Positions 27,964-37,707 of a DNA stretch of 64,000 nt are shown here, piece after piece. The translations under genes were made by a program, and so were the position numbers. Source of the DNA: Sneathiella litorea (GTDB taxonomy: Bacteria > Pseudomonadota > Alphaproteobacteria > Sneathiellales > Sneathiellaceae); NCBI RefSeq assembly GCF_009882915.1, contig NZ_WTUW01000002.1, forward strand, positions 134,693-198,692, written 5' to 3'. Position 1 is the stretch's first letter; the number at the start of each line of letters is the position of its first letter. The notes beneath the pieces were generated by a model. That model was not told the origin of the DNA. It worked only from the letters and a program-made list of their open reading frames with translations, and made no database searches.

Positions 27964-28198
27964 AATCCCTCCTCAAGGGTTCAGTTTATTTTATAAAACC
28001 CAGTTGCAATCTGCGTTTGAAGAGGTTTACGGGTAGGGATCAGGAATGGATCACACCCGTCAACGTTTTCTGATCACCTATTTGTGAAATTTACAGCCGT
28101 CTCGTTCGCTGGAGCCGATGACAACAGCCTCAAAAAATCCGTTTCGACGCAATATCTCCTTGTTTAGCAAAGCCGATTTGGTTAGTTTGCATTTCGCC

Positions 28199-28285
28199 GC
28201 CCGCATGGTGAAATTGGTAAACACAGTAGACTTAAAATCTGCCGCCCGTAAGGGCTTCCCGGTTCAAGTCCGGGTGCGGGCACCA
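28199..28285 (+). tRNA. tRNA-Leu(TAA)
   Basis: 87 nt including encoded CCA. The acceptor arms GCCCGCA (28199-28205) and TGCGGGC (28275-28281) pair fully. The anticodon loop CTTAAAA at 28231-28237 gives anticodon TAA (28233-28235), with stem GTAGA/TCTGC. The class II long variable arm and GGTTCAAGTCC T-loop are present. Decodes UUA/UUG. Confidence 0.96.
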
Positions 28286-28544
28286 TCTCTTGAGGGAAAG
28301 CACTGTTTGTTAGAAACGACGACAGTTCCTTACACCCAATAAAAAGTATTCCTTAATTCGATTATCCAGAAACACGCATGCCTCTTTGGATTACTGAGAG
28401 AGATCATAGTTATTGATCGGATAGTCTGGAACCTTAGCTGTCCTGCTGGCGGCCTGTATCACCCAAATAAAGCTTTTGGCAATTTGCAGACAACTCCATA
28501 ATATATCCTGAGGGTTGGTACGGCTGACGATTGAGGAGCGTGAA

Positions 28545-29888
28545 TTGACCTATTGCCGAATAATAGTCAGTACGCTGGGGCTATGTATAGCACTGGTAAT
28601 CGGAGCGACAGAGACATTAGCCGGGGAGCGGGCAAAGCGGGCCGAGAGCGTCATTGTTAATCTTTCCCGGCAGGCGACGGAGATTCTTTCACAAACCGAC
28701 AAACCGCTCAATTCCCGCGAAACCCAGTTGGCGGCGACTATCGGGCGGCATTTTCATTTCACCCTGATTGCCGAGCTAGTGGTCGGACCTAAATGGGAGG
28801 GAATACCGCAACATGAGCGACAGGAGTTCCTTAATCTTTTCCGCGACTTCTATCTCGATTCCTATGGCAGCCAACTCGGCGGTTATCCCGATGATGAATT
28901 CACTATTCTGTCAGTTCAGGAAAAAGGCTCTCGCGATGTTTTCGTCAAGGCACGCCTGATCCGGGCACAACGTGAAGCAGTCGTAGTTGACTGGCGCCTG
29001 CGTGAGGTGCTGGGAAGGTCGCTGATCATTGATATCCTCATCAATGGTGCGAGTGTCGCATTCAGTCATCGCGAAAATTTTCACCCGGTGCTTTCCAATG
29101 ACGGGATTGGCGGCCTGATCACATTGTTTAAAATCCGTGCCGAACGGCTCAAAGCCGAAACACGCGGCTTTGCCGCAGGGGAACTGTTTGAACAGGGCCG
29201 TTTTGCCGAAGCTGTCTCGATCTGGAAGGAGTTGGCACAAAACGGCGACCCTGAAGCCCAATTCAATCTCTCCATAATGTATGCGGAGGGGCGCGGGGTG
29301 GAGCCGGACAGTAGCAAGGCAGAATACTGGAACAACCGGGCATACAAGTCAGCCTATCCACCGGCGTTACATAACAAAGCTCTGACCCTGCTCGCAGACG
29401 GTGAAGAAAAGGCCGCTGTCACGCTTTTGGAGAAATCTGCACGAACAAATTTTGCACCGTCGCAATATACACTTGGCAAGTTATACAGCTATGCTCTCGG
29501 TGTGGCAGAGAATCCGGCGCGCTCCTTCGAGTTTATTCGTCTCGCGGCCGAGTCTGGTATGGCGGAGGCGCAGTATAACCTCGGGAAAAATTACCGCGAT
29601 GGCTATGGCACGGAGGTGGATATCGCCGAATCCTTCAGCTGGTTTGAACGCGCGGCCAAGCAGGGCTATGGCAAGGCGCAAGCCAAGCTTGTCACCCGGC
29701 ATGGAAATGGGGAGGGGGTCCCTCGCGACGATATCGAAGCCCTGAAATGGGCCATCCTCGCCGCCAAGGAGGGAATTAGTGAGGCTGCGGAGTGGCAGAA
29801 GATTTACCAAAGTCGCATGACAAAGGCCGATGTGCTGCGCGCAGAACAGCTCGCGAAAGAGTTCAAGCCGCAACGGGAAGGACCTTGA
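28545..29888 (+). CDS. MlaC-like domain fused to Sel1 repeats, exported
   Basis: Two-module protein of about 447 residues. The start is TTG 28545, with GAGGAG spaced 6 nt upstream, leading into a signal peptide (IIVSTLGLCIALVIGATETLAG region). Module one (about residues 25-185) resembles MlaC/Ttg2D phospholipid-binding proteins: TIGRHFHFTLIAELVVGPKW, HERQEFLNLFRDFYLDSYG, FVKARLIRAQREAVVVDWRL and LIIDILINGASVAFSHREN. Module two has Sel1/TPR-like repeats (DPEAQFNLSIMYAEGRGVEP, MAEAQYNLGKNYRDGYGTEV, YGKAQAKLVTRHGNGEGVPR). No other mla genes are nearby. A periplasmic lipid-transfer or scaffold role is plausible but unproven. An alternative start is TTG 28515. Confidence 0.75.
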   Translation: MTYCRIIVSTLGLCIALVIGATETLAGERAKRAESVIVNLSRQATEILSQTDKPLNSRETQLAATIGRHFHFTLIAELVVGPKWEGIPQHERQEFLNLFRDFYLDSYGSQLGGYPDDEFTILSVQEKGSRDVFVKARLIRAQREAVVVDWRLREVLGRSLIIDILINGASVAFSHRENFHPVLSNDGIGGLITLFKIRAERLKAETRGFAAGELFEQGRFAEAVSIWKELAQNGDPEAQFNLSIMYAEGRGVEPDSSKAEYWNNRAYKSAYPPALHNKALTLLADGEEKAAVTLLEKSARTNFAPSQYTLGKLYSYALGVAENPARSFEFIRLAAESGMAEAQYNLGKNYRDGYGTEVDIAESFSWFERAAKQGYGKAQAKLVTRHGNGEGVPRDDIEALKWAILAAKEGISEAAEWQKIYQSRMTKADVLRAEQLAKEFKPQREGP

Positions 29889-29999
29889 TTAAGCCGGAGT
29901 ACTGCGCCTCTAGAGCCTACCCATGAGGTTGTACGCGCGCAATGTTTCTGCTACATGTCTGGGCATATTCTTCGCTAAAATTATACATGTAATCATCAA

Positions 30000-30674
30000 G
30001 TGGAAATTATTGTGACGGCGCTGATTGATCTGGAGACGACTTTTCTGAAATGCCTAGATCAGGCCGGGTTTACGAATGACCCCTATGATCTGTGGGAGTT
30101 AAATGACGTTTTCCCGGTTGAGGTTGTCGATGATCTGCTGGAGCTTAAAATTGGACCCGGTGAACTGGACTACAATATTGGCCGGCGGGAGATCAATAAT
30201 GACAAGCGTAACTATTTTGATGCAGAACGGCAGAAAACGACGCCAGTGGTAAAAGGGATCTGTGATCTTCTCCAGATGCCCGAAACCGTCAAGGCAATCG
30301 AGAAGAAGTTCAACCTTGACCTGACCGGCACATTTCTTCGCATCGAGTATACACAGGATTCGGAAGGGTTCTGGCTGGAACCGCATACCGACATAGGGGT
30401 AAAGAAATTCACCATGCAGGTTTACCTCTCCCGCGATGCGGAGGCGGGAAGCTGGGGATCCTCCATCTATAAGGACAGCCAGACCTTCGTACGCAATGTC
30501 CCGTTCCGGAGTAATACGGCGAATGTGTTTGTACCGTCACCGCATACATGGCACGGATTCGAACCGCGGCCCATCAACGGCATCCGCAAAAGCCTGATTA
30601 TCAATTATGTCACTGAGAAATGGCGCGCCCGGCATGAGCTTGCGTTCCCGGAAACACCGGTCCGCCCTGCATAG
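30000..30674 (+). CDS. 2-oxoglutarate-Fe(II) oxygenase
   Basis: Non-haem iron oxygenase of about 224 residues. The facial triad is His and Asp in WLEPHTDIGVKKF and distal His in PHTWHGFEPRP. The 2-oxoglutarate-binding Arg is in GIRKSLIINYV. Jelly-roll strands TMQVYLSRDAEAGSWG and TANVFVPSPH fit the prolyl-hydroxylase-like fold. The substrate is unknown; relatives modify small molecules, sugars or protein residues. The start may be GTG at 30000 or GTG at 30012; neither has a strong ribosome site. Confidence 0.8.
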   Translation: MEIIVTALIDLETTFLKCLDQAGFTNDPYDLWELNDVFPVEVVDDLLELKIGPGELDYNIGRREINNDKRNYFDAERQKTTPVVKGICDLLQMPETVKAIEKKFNLDLTGTFLRIEYTQDSEGFWLEPHTDIGVKKFTMQVYLSRDAEAGSWGSSIYKDSQTFVRNVPFRSNTANVFVPSPHTWHGFEPRPINGIRKSLIINYVTEKWRARHELAFPETPVRPA

Positions 30675-30745
30675 ATCCTATAAGGCTATGCGCTTCGGGT
30701 TTCGTGGCGCCGGATTTCGGCAGCCTATATGAAATTTGGAGGAAA

Positions 30746-30821
30746 TGGTGAGCCCGACAGGATTCGAACCTGTGACCCGCTGATTAAAAGTCAGCTGCTC
30801 TACCAACTGAGCTACGGGCCC
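30746..30821 (-). tRNA. tRNA-Lys(TTT)
   Basis: 76 nt including encoded CCA, on the minus strand. The acceptor GGGCCCG pairs with CGGGCTC (one G-T pair). D-arm AGCTCAGTTGGTAGAGC, anticodon loop CTTTTAA giving TTT, and T-arm ACAGGTTCGAATCCTGT are all canonical. Decodes AAA/AAG. Confidence 0.97.
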
Positions 30822-31048
30822 ACAATTTGCGATGTATATCACGACCTTGACACTCGAGAATGAGCGCTGCAGCGTCGTAATGCGGCTGCAACATAGGGTC
30901 GTCCCGCCGGATGGTCAAGCATCCATTTAGTTTTTTTTAGTCAGCTCCCATAATTGCGGTTATTTGCCACGCAGGTATTTTAAGGATGGACGACCCGACC
31001 CTCAGATGGCAGTAAATAAGTATGTTTAGTTAATGAATGAGGAAACGG

Positions 31049-31612
31049 ATGATTTCGAAAATACTATCTCGCATGAGTGCGGTTTTGATGATGGCGGGCC
31101 TGTTCACGCTATCAGTTAATATTGCGCAGGCCGCGGACCCGGAAAACACCCTTTACCTTGATTTGGAATATGGACGTGTCGTTATCGAGATGCGGCCCGA
31201 TCTGGCCCCCAATCATGTCGCCCGAATAAAGGAGCTGACACGCGAGGGGTTCTACGATGGAGTCAAATTTCATCGCGTGATTGAGGATTTCATGGCGCAA
31301 ACCGGTGATCCCAAAGGCGATGGCACCGGTGGTTCCGGCCGCAAGCTGCGTGCAGAGTTCTCGTCCACCCCTCATGTGCGTGGAATCGTCTCCATGGCCC
31401 GCGCCAGTTCACCGCATAGTGCAGATAGCCAATTCTTCATTGTCACAGCGGATTCTCACTTTCTGGACAGGAAATACACTGTCTGGGGCGAAGTGGTTGA
31501 AGGCATGGAATATGTCGATCTGATCAAGCAGGGCGTCGGTCGAAGCGGCATGGTGCCAGGCGAACCGGACATTATTGTGAAAATGCAGGTCGCCGCGGAC
31601 GTAAAGGAGTAG
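31049..31612 (+). CDS. Periplasmic cyclophilin-type peptidyl-prolyl isomerase
   Basis: PpiA-like cyclophilin of 187 residues assisting folding of exported proteins. The signal peptide ends NIAQAAD. Core motifs: NHVARIKELTREGFYDGVKF with FHRVIEDFMAQTGDPKGDG (catalytic Arg), GIVSMARASSPHSADSQFFI, and LDRKYTVWGEVVEGMEYVD. The ATG at 31049 has GAGGA 5 nt upstream; an earlier in-frame ATG at 31037 lacks one. Convergent with the cupin gene. Confidence 0.92.
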   Translation: MISKILSRMSAVLMMAGLFTLSVNIAQAADPENTLYLDLEYGRVVIEMRPDLAPNHVARIKELTREGFYDGVKFHRVIEDFMAQTGDPKGDGTGGSGRKLRAEFSSTPHVRGIVSMARASSPHSADSQFFIVTADSHFLDRKYTVWGEVVEGMEYVDLIKQGVGRSGMVPGEPDIIVKMQVAADVKE

Positions 31613-31616
31613 CTTC

Positions 31617-32039
31617 TCAGTCTTTTTCTGGCGGGTTATCGACAAACCATCGGACGATCGCGGGCATGTCCCGCTCGAATCCACCGGAAACCTGGATGTT
31701 GAGAAAGCCGGCCCGCACGTCTGACGAATTCTCAAAGTCATGCTCGATACCGGCAGGCGCCCGCAGGAAAGTTCCTTTGGGCGCCTCAATTCTTTTCCCG
31801 TCAATAAAAAAGGTCATGACACCCTCGAGAACAAAGAACATATCGTCCTGCGTCTCGTGGGAATGCGGGCCAGAGCCGGCCTGGTGCGGCTCCAGCCACC
31901 ATTCGGATATGGAGTATTCCGCGGAGGTTTCCTCCTCATCGGCGAGAAAGTAACTCGTCATACCGCCCATCTCGTAGCGGCGACCCGCAGCGGGCGCGAT
32001 ATTCAAAACAGCCTTTCGAGGAGTCTGTTTTTCCCTCAT
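31617..32039 (-). CDS. Cupin domain protein
   Basis: Single-domain cupin of about 140 residues. Motif 1 is PHSHETQDDMFFVLEGVMTF (His, His and Glu-like metal ligands) and motif 2 is FLRAPAGIEHDFENSS (second His). Such small cupins are metal-binding isomerases, lyases or sensors; the function here is not predictable. The ATG at 32039 (MREKQ) has GGAAAG 5 nt upstream and is preferred over 32066. The downstream partner of the SDR gene, 35 nt away, so possibly one transcript. Confidence 0.82.
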   Translation of the reverse strand: MREKQTPRKAVLNIAPAAGRRYEMGGMTSYFLADEEETSAEYSISEWWLEPHQAGSGPHSHETQDDMFFVLEGVMTFFIDGKRIEAPKGTFLRAPAGIEHDFENSSDVRAGFLNIQVSGGFERDMPAIVRWFVDNPPEKD

Positions 32040-32074
32040 GATACTTTCCAATCCGTTTTTTCGCATTCTGTTTG

Positions 32075-32830
32075 TCAGACGCAGCGACCACCATCCACTT
32101 CCAGCGCCACGCCTGTAATAAAGGATGCATCATCAGAGGCGAGCCAGAGCGCCGCATGGGCAAGATCGCGCGGCGTATTCTCACGTCCGAGCGGAATCGT
32201 TGCGACGAATTTATCGCGAATTTCCTGGGTATCAACACCACCCATGAATTCCACTGCCATTGGGGTATGGGCAAAAACCGGGCAGAGTGAATTGACGCGC
32301 ACCTGTTTCGGCGCCAGCTCAACCGCCATGGATTTCGACATAGTCACAACGGCGCCCTTGCTCGCGTTATACCAGGTCAGGCCGGGACGGGGGCTCAAAG
32401 CCGCCGTAGAGGCAATGTTGACGACACTCCCGCCATTTTCCAGCATATGCGGAACGATCCCCTTGGTTGTCAGGAAGATACTTTTAACATTCACGTCAAA
32501 AATCTTCTCAAAGGTATCGACATCCACATCGAACATGGAACAGTTCCGCTGCGGCATGCCAGCGTTGTTCACCAGAATGTCTATTTTCTGAAAATTGTCG
32601 AGGGCTTGCCGCGCCATCGCTTCAATATCATCTGCGCTGGTGACGTCACATTCGCTGCTGATCGCAACACCGCCTGCCTCTGTGATATCCTTTGTAACGG
32701 ACGCCGCCGCTGCACCATTAATATCGCTAACGACAACTTTTGCGCCCTCTGACGCGAAAAGTTTTGCCATAGCCTCACCAAAGCCTGAGCCAGCGCCCGT
32801 AACAATGGCGACCTTATCTTTTAACCGCAT
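32075..32830 (-). CDS. Short-chain dehydrogenase/reductase
   Basis: Classical SDR of 251 residues. NAD(P)-binding TGAGSGFGEAMAKLF, an acidic residue after strand 2 (VVVSDINGAA) favouring NAD, NNAGM, the Ser region NIASTAALS, and the catalytic YNASK. The C-terminal GVALEVDGGRCV ends the fold. Substrate unknown (annotated in relatives as glucose 1-dehydrogenase or 3-oxoacyl reductase-like). Upstream of the cupin gene. Confidence 0.9.
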   Translation of the reverse strand: MRLKDKVAIVTGAGSGFGEAMAKLFASEGAKVVVSDINGAAAASVTKDITEAGGVAISSECDVTSADDIEAMARQALDNFQKIDILVNNAGMPQRNCSMFDVDVDTFEKIFDVNVKSIFLTTKGIVPHMLENGGSVVNIASTAALSPRPGLTWYNASKGAVVTMSKSMAVELAPKQVRVNSLCPVFAHTPMAVEFMGGVDTQEIRDKFVATIPLGRENTPRDLAHAALWLASDDASFITGVALEVDGGRCV

Positions 32831-32921
32831 AAATATCCTCCTTTTGGTTGGCAGGATAGTTCACTCTTCCGACGCAATTGGCAAGAGCGGCGACTAAAAT
32901 TTTTGAAAAAAGGAGGATCGC

Positions 32922-34634
32922 TCAGGCCGCTTTTTCACAGATCCGATACTGCGGCAAATAAAGCGTGACAATGGTCCCCTCACCATATTTGCTTTCTACC
33001 TCCAGGCGGCCTTCATGCATTTCCGCGAGATTCTTCGAAAGCGGCAGGCCGAGACCCGTCCCATGATATTTACGGCTTTTATCATTATCAACCTGGACGA
33101 AGGGGGTGAGGGCGCGTTCGATGTCATCCTCACGGATACCAATGCCGTTATCACACACGCTGATTTTCATGCCCGCATTTTCAAGGAGCTGCACCGAGGT
33201 AATGATGCGACCCCCGGTAGGCGTAAATTTAACGGCATTTGAAAGAAGATTGATCAGGATCTGTTTGATCATCCGGCGATCCGCAAACACCTGGGGCAAC
33301 AATGGATCAAATTCCAGCTTGATATTGATGTCATTCTCAATTGCACGCTGCTGCGTGAGGCGGATGCATTCATTGACAAGCACATCGACTTCGACTTGCT
33401 CTTCCTTAATCTTCTGCTCTCCAGCTTCAACCTTTGAGAAATCCAGGATATCGTTAATCAGTTCAAGCAGGTGCAAGCCACTCGCATTAATATCATGCGC
33501 ATATTCCAGATATTTTTTGGACCCTACGGGGCCAAAGATCTCGGATATGATCACCTCGGAAAATCCGATCACCGCATTCAGCGGAGTCCGCAGCTCATGG
33601 CTCATATTGGCAAGAAACTTACCCTTGATCTGCGCTGCATATTCGGCTTCATCCTTGGCCTGTTTCAGGAAATCCTCAATCTGCATCTGGACCGAGATAT
33701 CCCGGATCACTAATTGCAGGACATTACCTTCTCCATAAAGCAGGGCTGACGCTTCCATCTCGACATCGATCTGGCTCCCGTCCTCGCGGATAACCTTTGA
33801 TTTAAGGGAACTGAGGTTTTTGATGGTTTTATCGTCATCGGCGCTGCCGAAGTAGGGGGTTAAAGCGTCTCTGTCCGAATAAGGGAAATAGCTGGAAATC
33901 TTCTGACCGATCAGGTCGTGTCGGTTTTTAAGCTTGAATAAGGTCAAGGCGGCTTCGTTGACATAAATAATAAAGCCGCTCTTGTGGGCGACAATGGCAT
34001 CGGGCGAAAGCTCTACCATTGTACGGTACCGGTCTTCATTCTCCCGTAATGTTTTCTCCGCTAACCGCGTTGAGGTTACATCGGAAATGGTCAGGATGAA
34101 TCCACCTCCCGGGCACTTGCTGAAGGATACTTCTATAATTTTTCCACTGACGAAATGACGGTCCATCTTGCCGGAAACGCGCCCATCCATTTGCTCCAAT
34201 GTTTCTGAAATGAAAGCGTCTTTATCGTCACCCACATTGACATATTTTTCGAAACTCCAAGATAGCATGTCTTGTAGGGTGGTTTGCGGTGAGAGAAGGG
34301 CCTCATCAACTTCCACCAGTTCTGTGTATTGCGTATTCCATTTCAACAGTCGGAAATTTTCATCGAAAACGCTGATCCCGATAGTAAGGTTATCGAAAAC
34401 CATGTCGAGCATGGATTCCTTGACCAGCAGAGAACTTTTCTTTTCCCGAACCTGTCCTGCCTGGAAAAAAGCCAAGGCGGAACAAATCAGCAAGGTAAAT
34501 GCCGCCAGAAGGCAATATATAGTGCTGTAAATACTATCGGTGAAAACAGCCACTAACAAGAGGGTGCCAAGCGATCCCGAGAGCAGGGCAACCCCGTTCG
34601 TGCCCCAGATATTTTTTAGTTTTTGATAGTTCAT
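32922..34634 (-). CDS. Membrane PAS-domain sensor histidine kinase (PleC/PdhS-like)
   Basis: Hybrid-free histidine kinase of 570 residues. Two TM helices are at about 13-55 with a negligible periplasmic loop. PAS-like domains are at about 72-190 (MLDMVFDNLTIGISVFDENF) and about 197-320 (RTMVELSPDAIVAHKSGFII). The HisKA domain has phospho-acceptor MSHELRTPLNAVIGFSEVI followed by FGPVGSKKYLEYAHDI and LELINDILDFSKVEAG, the PleC/PdhS alphaproteobacterial signature. The ATPase domain has DNGIGIREDDIERALTPF and GTGLGLPLSKNLAEMH. No response regulator is adjacent (orphan). A cell-cycle or development link is inferred from family only. Confidence 0.9.
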   Translation of the reverse strand: MNYQKLKNIWGTNGVALLSGSLGTLLLVAVFTDSIYSTIYCLLAAFTLLICSALAFFQAGQVREKKSSLLVKESMLDMVFDNLTIGISVFDENFRLLKWNTQYTELVEVDEALLSPQTTLQDMLSWSFEKYVNVGDDKDAFISETLEQMDGRVSGKMDRHFVSGKIIEVSFSKCPGGGFILTISDVTSTRLAEKTLRENEDRYRTMVELSPDAIVAHKSGFIIYVNEAALTLFKLKNRHDLIGQKISSYFPYSDRDALTPYFGSADDDKTIKNLSSLKSKVIREDGSQIDVEMEASALLYGEGNVLQLVIRDISVQMQIEDFLKQAKDEAEYAAQIKGKFLANMSHELRTPLNAVIGFSEVIISEIFGPVGSKKYLEYAHDINASGLHLLELINDILDFSKVEAGEQKIKEEQVEVDVLVNECIRLTQQRAIENDINIKLEFDPLLPQVFADRRMIKQILINLLSNAVKFTPTGGRIITSVQLLENAGMKISVCDNGIGIREDDIERALTPFVQVDNDKSRKYHGTGLGLPLSKNLAEMHEGRLEVESKYGEGTIVTLYLPQYRICEKAA

Positions 34635-34851
34635 AAACCGTCTTCAGGTCCCAATACAACCACGGTGATGCGCGGTGCAGCTTAAACAAGCGGCAATTGT
34701 AGGCTGTTATTCTTAAGATGTGGTTTACAGTCCGGGCCGGATCAGAAATTTCAAAAGACAGCCCCTGACCTTCATGGTAATCTTCAGTATCACTCAAGAA
34801 AATCTGGTAACACTGTAAAATTTATACTGTTTTAAATATGATTGGCGGAAA

Positions 34852-35625
34852 ATGTTTAATAAGACCACGAATACAGGTACACCTGACGATGAAGAAAAAA
34901 AGCCTGTCTTTGTAGAACCAGCTCCAAAGGTTAGCCCGTTAGCGCGTCTTCGCACTTATTTCCTGACGGGTATCGTTGTCACCGCGCCGATCGCAATCAC
35001 CATTTACCTGACGTATGTTTTTGTTTCCTTTGTCGACGCCAATATCACGCCATTGATACCGGCGCGCTATAACCCGGAGACATATTTGCCGTTCAGTGTC
35101 CCGGGCCTCGGGGTCATCATCGCCGGATTTACACTGATTGTAATCGGTTTCCTGACTGCCAACTATCTCGGCCGCGCATTACTGACGTTCGGGGAGCGTA
35201 TTGTTGGCCGCATGCCAGTGGTTCGGTCAATCTATCATGCGCTTAAACAAATTATGGAGACGGTTCTCGCGCAATCGAGCACCTCATTTCGGGATGTCGT
35301 CCTGCTCGAATATCCGCGCAAGGGTGTCTGGGCGCTCGCCTTTGTGACCAGTCAGGCAAGAGGTGAAGTGGATAAGCTGAATGAAGACGACATGATCAGC
35401 ATCTTTTTACCGACAACGCCTAACCCGACCTCCGGTTTTTTGCTGTTTGTGCCCAAGAAGGACCTGAAATATCTCGATATGTCGGTCGAGGAGGGGGTTA
35501 AGCTCGTTATTTCCGCTGGCATGATCTGGCCAGAGGCACCAAAGGCGGACGACGCAGGCAAGGAGGAGAAAAAGAAATCCTTACCACCCAAAGCCGACAT
35601 TGAGAAAAAACCAACCTCAGCCTGA
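34852..35625 (+). CDS. DUF502 membrane protein
   Basis: Conserved inner-membrane protein, 257 residues. TM1 is LRTYFLTGIVVTAPIAITIY, and TM2 is LGVIIAGFTLIVIGFLTANY. DUF502 core motifs follow: VRSIYHALKQIMETVLAQSS, FRDVVLLEYPRKGVWALAFV, and IFLPTTPNPTSGFLLFVPKK. The Lys/Glu-rich C-terminal tail is cytoplasmic. Function unknown. The 3' end overlaps the convergent recG by 9 nt. Confidence 0.9.
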   Translation: MFNKTTNTGTPDDEEKKPVFVEPAPKVSPLARLRTYFLTGIVVTAPIAITIYLTYVFVSFVDANITPLIPARYNPETYLPFSVPGLGVIIAGFTLIVIGFLTANYLGRALLTFGERIVGRMPVVRSIYHALKQIMETVLAQSSTSFRDVVLLEYPRKGVWALAFVTSQARGEVDKLNEDDMISIFLPTTPNPTSGFLLFVPKKDLKYLDMSVEEGVKLVISAGMIWPEAPKADDAGKEEKKKSLPPKADIEKKPTSA

Positions 35626-37707
35626 CAGATAACGTATGGCGCTATCCCGCTCGAAAAGATAAAGCAGCGTTTTTAGGGCGCTGCCACGCTCACTCGCAAG
35701 CGCTTTATCCTTTTCAAGGATGAGCCGCGCATCATCCCGGGCGATGATTAGCAAACGGGAATGCGCATGCAGGTCGGCCAGCTTGAATTCCGGAAGGCCG
35801 CTTTGACGCGTCCCCAACAATTCACCGGCCCCACGCAAGCGTAAATCCTCCTCGGCAATTCGAAACCCGTCTTCCGTTTCGCGCAGGATCCCAAGACGCG
35901 CTTTCTGTGTCTCACTCAAGGGGGCGGCGTAAAGAAGCAGGCAGGTTCCCTCAAGGCCTCCGCGGCCAACACGTCCGCGAAGCTGGTGGAGTTGGGCGAG
36001 ACCGAAACGCTCTGCATGTTCGATAATCATCACGGTCGCCTCCGGCACATCAACGCCAACCTCAATCACAGTTGTTGCTACCAGGATATTGATCTCTCCG
36101 GCCATGAAGCGCTGCATGGTGGCATCTTTTTCATCCGGCTTTAAACGACCGTGGATCAGCCCGACCTGATGACCATATAGATGCTGGAGGTAGGTAAAAC
36201 GCTCTTCTGCTGCGGCAACATCCAGAACCTGCGATTCCTCTACCAACGGGCAAACCCAGTAAACCCGCTCTCCGGCCGCGAGTTTCCTCCCCAATCCCTG
36301 TGCAACCGCTTCCAGACGTTCCAGATCTATTGCCCGGGTATCAACGGGCTTACGCCCCGGCGGTTTCTCGGCGATGATCGATACATCCATATCACCATAG
36401 GCTGTGAGCGCCAACGTGCGAGGGATCGGGGTTGCCGTCATCACCAACACATCAACACCGCCCTTGCCATGACGCCCCTTTGCACTAAGCGCAAGACGCT
36501 GATGGACCCCAAATCGGTGCTGTTCGTCAATAATGGCAAGGCCAAGGTCATGGAATTTCACATCCTCCTGAAACAGGGCATGGGTACCGACCACCAGATC
36601 GACAGTGCCTTCTTCAAGTTCCGCCAGTATTTCCGTCCGCTTCTTTCCTTTAAGCCGGCCAGTGATCAGCAGGCATTTCATACCCGCCTCAGCCGCCAGT
36701 GGTTCAATCGCATTAAAATGCTGACGGGCGAGGATTTCTGTTGGCGCCATGATGGTGGCCTGCGCGCCTGCCTCCACAGCCTGTACCATCGCCAGCAGCG
36801 CAACAACGGTCTTTCCGCTTCCAACATCTCCCTGTAACAGACGAAGCATTCGATGCGGTCCCGCCATATCCTCCCTTATTTCCTTGAGCGCGTTATTCTG
36901 GGCGCCCGTCAATTTGAAGGGCAGGGAGGCCAGCACCTTTTCTCTGATCTCTCCGGTTTCGGTCAGGGACCTGCCCGGTTTACGCTTCATGCTGCGGCGA
37001 ACAAGTTCCAGTGCTAACTGGTTGGCCAGTAATTCATCATAGGCAAGGCGAGAACGGGCGGGGGTATCTCGCTCAAGTTCTTCCTCGGATTTCGGAGAAT
37101 GCGCGCGGCTCAAGCTCTCCTTCCAACCCTCCCATTTTTCTCGCGCCATCAGGCTTTTATCATTCCATTCGGGCAAGTCTGGAAGCAGCGGAAGGAACTG
37201 CCGGGAGGTCTTGATGAAAGTCTGGTTGGTCAAGCCCGCAGTTAAGGGATATACCGGCTCGAACAAGGGCACCGTTTCCACCGTCTCCCTTGTAGCGATA
37301 TGGTCGGGGTGGGTAATCTGGTATTCACCCGCATATTCTTCCAACTTGCCGCTGATAATCCGCTCCTGTCCCTCTGGTAGCTGTTGTCGCAGGTAGCGTT
37401 CCCGACCATTGAAAAAGGTGAGGGTGAGGCTCGAATCACCGGCATGGCACTGGATTCTATAGGGCACCCGCCGATTGCGGGACGGGAGATGTTGATCGAC
37501 ATGCAGCGTCACGACGATGTTCTGATTGATCAGCTCCGGTGTCAGGGTTGTTACCTGTTGCCGCGTCACCAGCCCGGACGGCAAGTGCCAGGCGAGATCG
37601 ATAATGTTTGGCCCGGCCAGCTTCTCAATCAAGGCGGTCAATCGTGGCCCAATACCGGTGAGTTTGCTGATGGGAGAAAATAATTGATACAGGACTTCTG
37701 GGCGCAC
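35617..37707 (-). CDS. recG: ATP-dependent DNA helicase RecG
   Basis: Branch-migrating helicase that remodels stalled forks, 696 residues. The N-terminal wedge/OB domain precedes the helicase motifs: Walker A LLQGDVGSGKTVVALLAM, motif Ia MAPTEILARQHF, DEQH box AIIDEQHRFGVHQR, motif III VMTATPIPRTLAL, and motifs V/VI ATTVIEVGVDVPEATVMII (split for length: TTVIEVGVDVPEA) and LHQLRGRVGRGG. The C-terminal TRG-like motif (FRIAEEDLRLRGAGELLGTR) is RecG/Mfd specific. Divergent from sdhE-mfd. Confidence 0.96.
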   Translation of the reverse strand: MRPEVLYQLFSPISKLTGIGPRLTALIEKLAGPNIIDLAWHLPSGLVTRQQVTTLTPELINQNIVVTLHVDQHLPSRNRRVPYRIQCHAGDSSLTLTFFNGRERYLRQQLPEGQERIISGKLEEYAGEYQITHPDHIATRETVETVPLFEPVYPLTAGLTNQTFIKTSRQFLPLLPDLPEWNDKSLMAREKWEGWKESLSRAHSPKSEEELERDTPARSRLAYDELLANQLALELVRRSMKRKPGRSLTETGEIREKVLASLPFKLTGAQNNALKEIREDMAGPHRMLRLLQGDVGSGKTVVALLAMVQAVEAGAQATIMAPTEILARQHFNAIEPLAAEAGMKCLLITGRLKGKKRTEILAELEEGTVDLVVGTHALFQEDVKFHDLGLAIIDEQHRFGVHQRLALSAKGRHGKGGVDVLVMTATPIPRTLALTAYGDMDVSIIAEKPPGRKPVDTRAIDLERLEAVAQGLGRKLAAGERVYWVCPLVEESQVLDVAAAEERFTYLQHLYGHQVGLIHGRLKPDEKDATMQRFMAGEINILVATTVIEVGVDVPEATVMIIEHAERFGLAQLHQLRGRVGRGGLEGTCLLLYAAPLSETQKARLGILRETEDGFRIAEEDLRLRGAGELLGTRQSGLPEFKLADLHAHSRLLIIARDDARLILEKDKALASERGSALKTLLYLFERDSAIRYLSG

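Noticed and set aside
28199-30821. Integrated element between the two tRNA genes
   Set aside because: No integrase, no duplicated tRNA 3' end as attachment site and no phage genes; the two genes between the tRNAs look chromosomal.
31740-32591. 283-codon frame opposite the cupin and SDR genes
   Set aside because: Antisense to two clear genes, no similarity to any family, and it spans their intergenic gap.
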